NCBI GenBank assembly: GCA_910592205.1
Contig: CAJVPJ010000822.1
Coordinates: 1 to 16,121 of the forward strand
DNA length: 16,121 nt
Reading direction: 5' to 3'
Source: Paraglomus occultum
Lineage: Eukaryota > Glomeromycota > Glomeromycetes > Paraglomerales > Paraglomeraceae
A program made the position numbers and the translations under genes. The notes under the pieces were generated by a model that was not told the origin of the DNA, searched no databases, and was given only the letters and a program-made list of their open reading frames with translations. Numbering within the stretch: position 1 is the first letter of the stretch; each line of letters opens with the position of its first letter. Shown one piece after another: positions 9,502 through 16,121 of the stretch.

Positions 9502-11110
9502 TCAGCTATTAGGAGGTGCACTGGCTTTGTTCATGTGGGTACTCTTTAGTTGTCCACAAGCGGCCAGTATATCTAATGAACAGGAGTAGGAAAAAAAGGT
9601 GAGGAAGAAAAAAATAAATACAAATAAAGGTGAAATCACATTACCTAAACCGCGGGGCGTTCGAAGTGTCGCGTGGGTTCCGTTCTCTATAATGGTATTG
9701 GTAAATTGTTCGATTGTCTCCTTATCGGGCGTTTCGTACTCACTTCCAGGCCATTTGTTGAACGGACTAGTATACAAAATGACCGATAATTAGAATGACT
9801 ACAGATTAACCATATTACAGCACGTGCACTTACATCACGTTTACATGTGCAGAAATGTCTTTCAATAGACGTGCCAATTCTTGTGCATCGGCCAGGCTGT
9901 CGTTAACCCCTTTTAACAAACAATATCTGTATCGAATGACAAAGCACAGCGAGTTAGTCTATCGTTTTCAGCTACCAAAAATTCCCCCCAAGTAAGACGC
10001 ATACTCGAATGTGATCCTTCTAGTTCGGTTATTCATTGATCTCGAATACTTTCTACATGTGTCCAACAGCATGCCGATAGGATACGTCTTGTTCAACGGA
10101 ACAATCACGTCTCTCACATCATCATTTACCGCATGTAAAGATATGGCAAGGGACACTCCCAACTCTTCTCCAGCACGTTTAATCAACGGCACAACTCCTG
10201 CGGTTGATATTGTGATTTTATGTTTCGGCATTCCGATCCCTTGAGGATCCGTCAATATCTTCACAGCCTTACTGACGTTCTTATAGTTGTACAGTGGTTC
10301 TCCTTGCCCCATAAACACAATATTGGAGACTCCTCGAGTCTTGAGATTTTCGATTGGAAATTCGTCAACAGCAGCAGCATTGATCATGTATTGACCGACA
10401 ATCTCTTCAGCTAGGAGATGACGTGTAAGTTTTTGTGTGCCAGTACGACAAAAACGGCAGTTAAGGCTGCAACCGATTTGGGAAGAGACGCAGAGTGTAT
10501 GACGATTGTCGCCCATTGGAATCAAAACAGTTTCAAAAACTGCGTTGGGTTCACGGAAACCAATCAGCATTTTACGTGCTCCATCCTTTGAAAAGCGATC
10601 TTGCTGTTGATAAGGACGCACGTTTGAAAAAGTGGCTGGATGTCAGTTGTAGTATACGTATTGGCTTTGTCAACATGTGATAAATGATTGATCTTAATAA
10701 AATTAAAGTTAACCTTTCGTACGCCATAATCCACAGAAAAATGTTCGTCAAGTTTTTCACGTAAACTTTGCGAGAGGTTTGTCATTTCATAAAACGACTG
10801 AACTCCTACATTAATGAGCCAATGCATGGTCACATAGAGAGGTCAGATAAACGGTCGAATACTGTAACAGATTTTTGTCCGAACCCTTTCGATAAATGAA
10901 TTGGTATATCTGTAATCCAACAAACGATTTTATTCCTGGTACAACGACTGATATTCTTTCTCGTATCTCATCCAGTGTAGCTCCGACAAAATTGGACTTG
11001 TCTCCATTGTCTTGTGCTGATATTAATGCTGTTGCAATAGATTTCTTTGTGTCTGGAGAATGTGACAGATGAGTACCAAATCTGCGTAAAGGAAATTGAC
11101 GTCTATGCAT
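9502..11110 (-). CDS. rlmN: RlmN-type radical SAM rRNA/tRNA adenine C2-methyltransferase (6 exons)
   Basis: Bacterial RlmN makes 2-methyladenosine at A2503 of 23S rRNA and A37 of some tRNAs, using a [4Fe-4S] cluster and SAM. Exons, 5' to 3': 11110-10885, 10805-10714, 10603-10005, 9926-9834, 9766-9645, 9572-9502; 400 residues, the usual family length. The N-terminal accessory domain has IYQFIYRKG..SFYEMTNLS. The cluster motif is C151-x3-C155-x2-C158, followed by GQGEP and ISTAG. The two methyl-transfer cysteines are present: C144 (TLCVSSQIGC) and C383 (DILAACGQL). The first residues, MHRRQFPLRRF, are basic and lack acids, suggesting mitochondrial import and an organellar rRNA or tRNA substrate (inferred). 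Intron 1 starts GTTCGG and intron 2 GTTAAC, both weak. For intron 2, GTACGA nine bases earlier is also in phase, but GTTAAC keeps the family spacing before SKDG. The absence of introns in bacterial DNA makes contamination unlikely. Confidence 0.92.
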
Positions 11111-11174
11111 TATACGAAAAATGCGGAATCTTGATTTTTTTTTTGGTCACATATTTGGGAGAGTTGATCACGCG

Positions 11175-11192
11175 CGCAATCGCTATATTGCG
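11175..11192. repeat. short hairpin CGCAAT-N6-ATTGCG
   Basis: Perfect 6-bp arms (11175-11180 and 11187-11192) around a 6-base loop, extended by partly matching TCACG and TGA on the flanks. It lies about 65 bp upstream of the RlmN-like ATG, in its probable promoter or leader. It may be chance. Confidence 0.4.
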
Positions 11193-11342
11193 TGAACACC
11201 AAAAGCAAGATTGCGATTATGGTTATTACATTGTAATTTACAGGCATTAATAAAAATGTTTGTTTTACGTGTTCACCGAAAACGGTAACCAATACGCGAC
11301 TTCATGCATGGCTATACTGAAAAAGTGCTTACAAGTGCTTTC

Positions 11343-11347
11343 AAAAA
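11343..11347 (-). terminator. RNA polymerase III terminator of tRNA-Lys
   Basis: Five T on the minus strand start five bases after the end of the tRNA gene, the normal position and form of a Pol III stop. Confidence 0.75.
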
Positions 11348-11352
11348 GCGAT

Positions 11353-11425
11353 CGCCCAACGTGGGGGTCGAACCCACAACCTTGAGATTAAGAGTCTCAC
11401 GCTCTACCGATTGAGCTAGCCGGGC
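11353..11425 (-). tRNA. tRNA-Lys(CTT): tRNA-Lys (anticodon CTT)
   Basis: The minus strand folds as a complete 73-nt cloverleaf. The acceptor stem GCCCGGC/GTTGGGC closes with two G-U pairs, discriminator G. The D arm is GCTC/GAGC, the anticodon stem TGAGA/TCTCA with loop CTCTTAA and anticodon CTT, the variable loop AGGTT, and the T arm GTGGG/CCCAC with loop TTCGACC. There is no intron and no encoded CCA, as expected for a nuclear tRNA gene. Internal A and B boxes are present in the D and T arms. It stands alone between two minus-strand protein genes. Confidence 0.97.
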
Positions 11426-11665
11426 TTTCAACGAAGGGCTTCGCATTGAATTATTACTTAATCAAATTATGAATTCGGACAATTTCCCCGTTATTATAAA
11501 TACAGCTACTTGGCCCAAAGAAAATCATGCAAAGTATCAAAGCCAACTATATGATTAATAGTAACATGTTTAATAGTACATAAGTTGAACATATTGTATT
11601 TACTATCTGTCGCATTAGAGGTGTATTTGTGGAAAAGTATAAATTAATTAGTATTCACACTATTG

Positions 11666-12765
11666 TTAATGTCGAAAAATATCTGTATTCGCGTCTTTAG
11701 TGCACGGCACAGAGATAATTTTCTTGTCTTCATTCCAGATTAAAGCGGTCAGTTGACCGTCTTTGGCGCAGGCAGAGTCAATTCCAAAGGAATACTGTCT
11801 CAGCGTCAATCCTCTCCCTGCATCATGTCCATAGACGACAGTCTTTGGACTTGTCGAATTTGCCTGGACATCATTCCATATTTTAAACCACGGTTGTCCG
11901 TACTTCCTGGATTTGGACGCAGATCCATCATTTCGTATGTTGCGCTGTTATAATTGAAGAATTAAAAGATACCATGAATAAGTCAAGCATTTGCACGATT
12001 CATAACAACAGTGCAATAGTAATACTGACCATATTCATGACGTCGAATGGTTTCTGTTGATCGGGGGGTATATGTGGTAACAAGCCTGCATGCACAACAT
12101 AAATTCCTAGCTCTTCGATCTCGAGGATCAAAGGACATTGCTGCAGATAATGATAAGCACTCTCGTCCAAATTTCTACAAAAATAGCGAAATAGCAAGTT
12201 AGCTGCAATTCAAACATCGTCACTTTCAATATGCGCATTCTCAACACGACTGTTATAATTACCTTGCCAACTTTTCATGCTCACTGCCGGCCACGATATC
12301 TTTAGGCAGCCATCCCCTTTGAATATGTTCACTCAGATCAAGTCCATCTTCTTCAAGAAGCCTCAGATAATGTTTCCATTTCAAAACCTTGTCGTCGTGA
12401 TTACCTCTCACACAACTGGCACCGAGATCATAAACATATCTCACAACTTCCAGTGAATGAGGTCCCTTTGCTACTAGATCACCAACAAATATCAAGTGAT
12501 CGTTTTCCTTATTATATTTTAGCTTATTGAGCAATTCCTCCAACTCATGCAGCATTCCATGTACGTCTCCTATAAATATCAGTCGTTTATTATAGTACTC
12601 AGGTTGAAGAAAAGATATTTGGACATAATTTCCGAGAGCATTATAGTCTTCGTGAGGACTTATAACCGGTTTGTAGTTATAGGTAGCGATAAGTGCAATA
12701 AGTATAAGGGAAATTAAAGCAAACGCGATGAATACTCGCTTCGTAGGGAAGTAGAATGACAGCAT
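11666..12765 (-). CDS. PPN2: membrane-anchored calcineurin-like phosphatase, Ppn2/ApaH-like (3 exons)
   Basis: PPP-superfamily metallophosphatase. Exons, 5' to 3': 12765-12263, 12174-12030, 11944-11666; 308 residues. Introns start GTAATT and GTCAGT. A single membrane segment at residues about 11-28 follows a short basic N-terminus, which suggests a type II membrane protein facing the lumen. Metal-site motifs are in order: GDVHG (66-70), GDLVAKGP (95-102), GNHDD (121-125), VVHAG in exon 2 and VYGHDAGRG in exon 3. The second motif lacks the D-R of classical GDxxDRG phosphatases and has A-K, as in the eukaryotic ApaH-like/Ppn2 branch. Yeast Ppn2 is a vacuolar endopolyphosphatase with the same anchor-plus-domain layout; related ApaH-like enzymes cleave dinucleoside polyphosphates or mRNA caps, so the substrate is not settled by sequence. 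The last exon ends cleanly after a conserved DSACAKDGQLTAL block. Confidence 0.9.
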
Positions 12766-13238
12766 AATTTTTACAGGGCAGCCTGCTGAGAGAATTGGGC
12801 GGGTTTATTATTGTAGATCTGTCACACCGATTTCAATTTGGCTCGGAAAATATTAATATTTAATATTGATGTTGTGACCCGTCACGTTAGAATAATCTCT
12901 TGACCCAATAAACTACATATGTTATGTGATAACATCGAAAAAAAAGTGACAATATTGAAACGGGTTGACCCATTCTCAGAACGGGTTAAATCCCAGAATG
13001 GGTCCCTCGGCAGTCAATAATGCAAACAATGTGAGAAATTTGAACAAAAGCATATTGTGATAAATCCATTTGTTTATGCTGTTATGGTAATGTTCGAGAT
13101 GCTAAATCTCAAAAAGATTTAACTTTATTGTATACATAGTCAAGTAATTTTCACGGGAGAGATTCTGACTGTAAATAAATGCAGATCGTGGCTGAGATTA
13201 GACTGAAATTTTCGTCACCCAAATTTTCGACCACAGCT
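12766..13238. promoter_or_regulatory. divergent promoter region, PPN2-like and NDUFS7 genes
   Basis: These 473 bp separate two divergently oriented start codons, so both promoters must lie here. I see no consensus TATA box at a convincing position for either gene. The middle contains AT-rich palindromic DNA near 12849-12870 and a GGGT/ACCC-rich inverted repeat at 12967-13004. Shared regulation of the two genes is possible but not shown. Confidence 0.5.
12967..13004. repeat. 10-bp perfect inverted repeat in divergent promoter
   Basis: GACCCATTCT at 12967-12976 and its exact reverse complement AGAATGGGTC at 12995-13004 flank 18 bases. The sequence AACGGGTT occurs directly before the first arm and again inside the spacer. 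This could be a cruciform-forming element or paired factor sites. Confidence 0.75.
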
Positions 13239-14582
<1,344 letters not shown>

Positions 14583-14676
14583 TGAATGGCTAGGGTGCCA
14601 AGAAAGCTGATTCGAATTCGTGGAGATTGGATCAGTATCTACGAAGAGATAGAGTATCGTATCTACACAGTAATAT

Positions 14677-14747
14677 TTATTCAATTTTCTCCGCGGCTTG
14701 GATGAGTGTGATGTATTCTGTTCAATAATACTTGAACTATTAAATCC
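14677..14747 (-). pseudogene. decayed duplicate of the Sm-E last exon
   Basis: The minus strand aligns with the last exon of the Sm-E gene at 15145-15214, including the acceptor TTTAATAG and the stop with its overlapping AATAAA. A 19-base core is identical (14696-14714 and 15164-15182). A 2-base deletion shifts the frame before the shared block, so the copy cannot continue the Sm-E frame as in the gene. After the gap it would read ITLIQAAEKIE-stop against [11 protein letters not shown]-stop in the gene; half of the six base changes after the shared core are silent. A weaker resemblance to exon 4 lies near 14830-14885. It lies 95-165 bp past the NDUFS7 stop, antisense to that transcript. No complete second Sm-E gene is visible. 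Confidence 0.75.
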
Positions 14748-14796
14748 AATCATACGAGTGCCTTCTTGTGAGTGAAATAGCAATATATTGCGATGT

Positions 14797-14807
14797 AATA
14801 AAATAAA
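14797..14807 (+). terminator. possible poly(A) signal of NDUFS7
   Basis: Two overlapping AATAAA hexamers lie 215 bp after the NDUFS7 stop. If used, the 3' UTR would include the antisense Sm-E exon copy. The rest of the 14583-15144 gap holds no other recognisable gene. Confidence 0.4.
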
Positions 14808-15143
14808 ACCTGAAACACTCGCAACTAAATTCTAATTGACTGTCGCTTGTTCCGAGAGTTCGGGTAAAGGATTCAAATACTCGAAGATTTCTGAACTTTT
14901 AGTGAGACCAGCGATCGTGTTTTATGAATTGTGTGGTGTGGGCATATCCGACCAATGTCAAGTTGACCGCATATAATTATGAAACAAAACATCATGAAGA
15001 ATGTCGTTAGAAACGAGTGATGAGATCAAAAACTTATGTGTTCTGACCGAATCGTTCTTTTTCACACAAGAAGATATGCTTCAATCGCGAAGCGAAAATG
15101 ACCAAGATATTAACTCGCATATCTTCTAAAATTCGTCAAAACG

Positions 15144-15149
15144 TTTATT
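15144..15149 (-). terminator. AATAAA overlapping the Sm-E stop codon
   Basis: On the minus strand the stop TAA lies within CAATAAACG, so an exact poly(A) hexamer overlaps the stop codon. Use would give a very short 3' UTR. The decayed exon copy keeps the same overlap. Confidence 0.35.
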
Positions 15150-15754
15150 GAACCTTTTCCACCGCTTGGATGAGTGTGATGTTGTCCCCTTTCAACAATA
15201 TTCGACCTATTAAAGCGTAATAATGAGCATGTTATTGACAACAAGGGAAAGACGATGGCATTCGTTATTATATATATTTGTATATTTGGAACCTAAACCC
15301 TTCCGCGTGCTCTTCTTGCTGTTGACTTCCTCCGCGTTATCAAGCACCAAATTCATGAATTCGTCAAAGCCCTAGAAATTTTAAATTCATATTAATGGTA
15401 CAATCCAACATCTCTCGGTATTTGCTAACGACAAGGGACAGAGACCACGAACTTACGATTATTTGCCCTTCGATTCTAAGATCTACTTGCTCGAATAACC
15501 AGATCTGTACTCGTGTTTTCTGTCGAATAAAAACACAAACCAATTAAATAAATTGCGAAACTATGTACGTTTACGCGTCGGTCAATTCCCTCGAAACTTA
15601 CATTTTGCAGGTACTTGAAGATCAAGTTCTACAGAACGAAATGAAAGAAAAAAAGCTTTAATTGTTTGGCGGATTCACTATAGCAATGTCGTTTCCTAGT
15701 AACTATTGTACGTACTATGGGCTGCACCATAATCTTCTGTACTTTGGTCGCCAT
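15145..15754 (-). CDS. SME1: small nuclear ribonucleoprotein E (Sm-E, 5 exons)
   Basis: Sm-E is one of seven Sm proteins that form the ring on U1, U2, U4 and U5 snRNAs; it acts in spliceosome assembly in cytoplasm and nucleus. Exons, 5' to 3': 15754-15716, 15628-15602, 15519-15457, 15371-15293, 15206-15145; 89 residues, against 92 in human. The reading is [13 protein letters not shown], then NLIFKYLQN, then the Sm1 motif with [32 protein letters not shown], and the Sm2 motif [13 protein letters not shown]. Introns are 82-87 bp and start GTACGT, GTAAGT, GTAAGT and GTTCCA. The last donor is unusual; GTTTAG seven bases upstream is also in phase but would remove two residues from the conserved RKxLGRI block. 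Exon 2 is only 27 nt. The ATG is fixed by length and the VQKxMVQPI start. Confidence 0.95.
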
Positions 15755-16121
15755 AGTTGCTATCGTTTTTATTAGATCGACGTGTGGTAAACGAGAGACA
15801 GGTGCGAACTATTGAGTTTAAAAAGATGTCCAGGCACTAATTTTTTGTTACTTTGAGTGATTCAGGAGAGCAGGGTCAGAAAATCATTTAATGCCCCCAC
15901 ATTCCGACTTTTTCGGGAAGGCAAATCCAAAACGGGAAATCAAACATTTATGCAGCCACTTCTGCCAATTGAAAATATTGCAAGTTTTAGAGTTTAAATT
16001 TGGCTCGTTGAACCGGACAACAACTTGTTTGAACCAAGTCAATTGAATTATACCAAATAGTCGGTGACAGAAGCAAAACATCATCTCATTCTTGGGAACG
16101 TTAAAAACAATTTCTAACACG
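15755..16121. other. upstream flank of Sm-E gene, no recognised gene
   Basis: The left part is the probable Sm-E promoter. A minus-strand frame of 78 codons is open from the window edge to 15884, but has no ATG at its edge and no motif I recognise, so a partial gene cannot be excluded. A small hairpin (TTCCGA...TCGGGAA) lies near 15902-15919. Confidence 0.5.

Noticed and set aside
9968-10004. Read-through extension of the RlmN central exon past 10005
   Set aside because: The extension ends at a stop soon after; the GTATGC donor joins to the next exon and restores the conserved ITFEY-CLLKGVND block.
15884-16120. Minus-strand frame open to the window edge
   Set aside because: No ATG at the edge and no recognised domain. 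A partial exon cannot be excluded, but I have no positive support.

Overview
The window is nuclear DNA from a eukaryote, most likely an early-diverging fungus (Mucoromycota-like; Glomeromycotina is a guess). Evidence: AT-rich intergenic DNA, many short spliceosomal introns (about 66-119 bp, two of 250-262 bp), a fungal-type glycogen synthase, a Ups2-type PRELI protein and a mitochondrial complex I subunit. I rebuilt six spliced protein genes by hand (24 introns) by matching exons to conserved family motifs and keeping splice phase; each gives one continuous reading frame of plausible family length.

Layout. 1-4290: no recognisable host gene. At about 2441-3310 lies a decayed pogo/Tigger-like DNA transposon candidate. 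4294-7201 (+): glycogen synthase with a TATA box. 8532-9197 (+): Ups2/PRELID3-type mitochondrial lipid-transfer protein. 9502-11110 (-): an RlmN-type radical-SAM rRNA/tRNA adenine methyltransferase with a possible mitochondrial presequence. 11353-11425 (-): tRNA-Lys(CTT) with an oligo-T terminator. 11666-12765 (-): membrane-anchored Ppn2/ApaH-like metallophosphatase. 13239-14582 (+): NDUFS7/PSST subunit of complex I, divergent from the phosphatase. 15145-15754 (-): spliceosomal Sm protein E. A decayed copy of the last Sm-E exon sits between the last two genes, in antisense to NDUFS7 transcription.

The genes do not form one pathway. Three have products expected or suggested to act in mitochondria (Ups2-like, RlmN-like, NDUFS7); the others serve glycogen storage, polyphosphate or nucleotide-phosphate hydrolysis, and splicing. 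Eukaryotic genes are usually transcribed singly, so I infer no operon. I found no new multi-gene system. The points most worth checking are the bacterial-type RlmN gene, a 25-nt NDUFS7 exon carrying the paired cluster-N2 cysteines behind a GC-AG intron, the Sm-E exon duplicate, and the transposon remnant.
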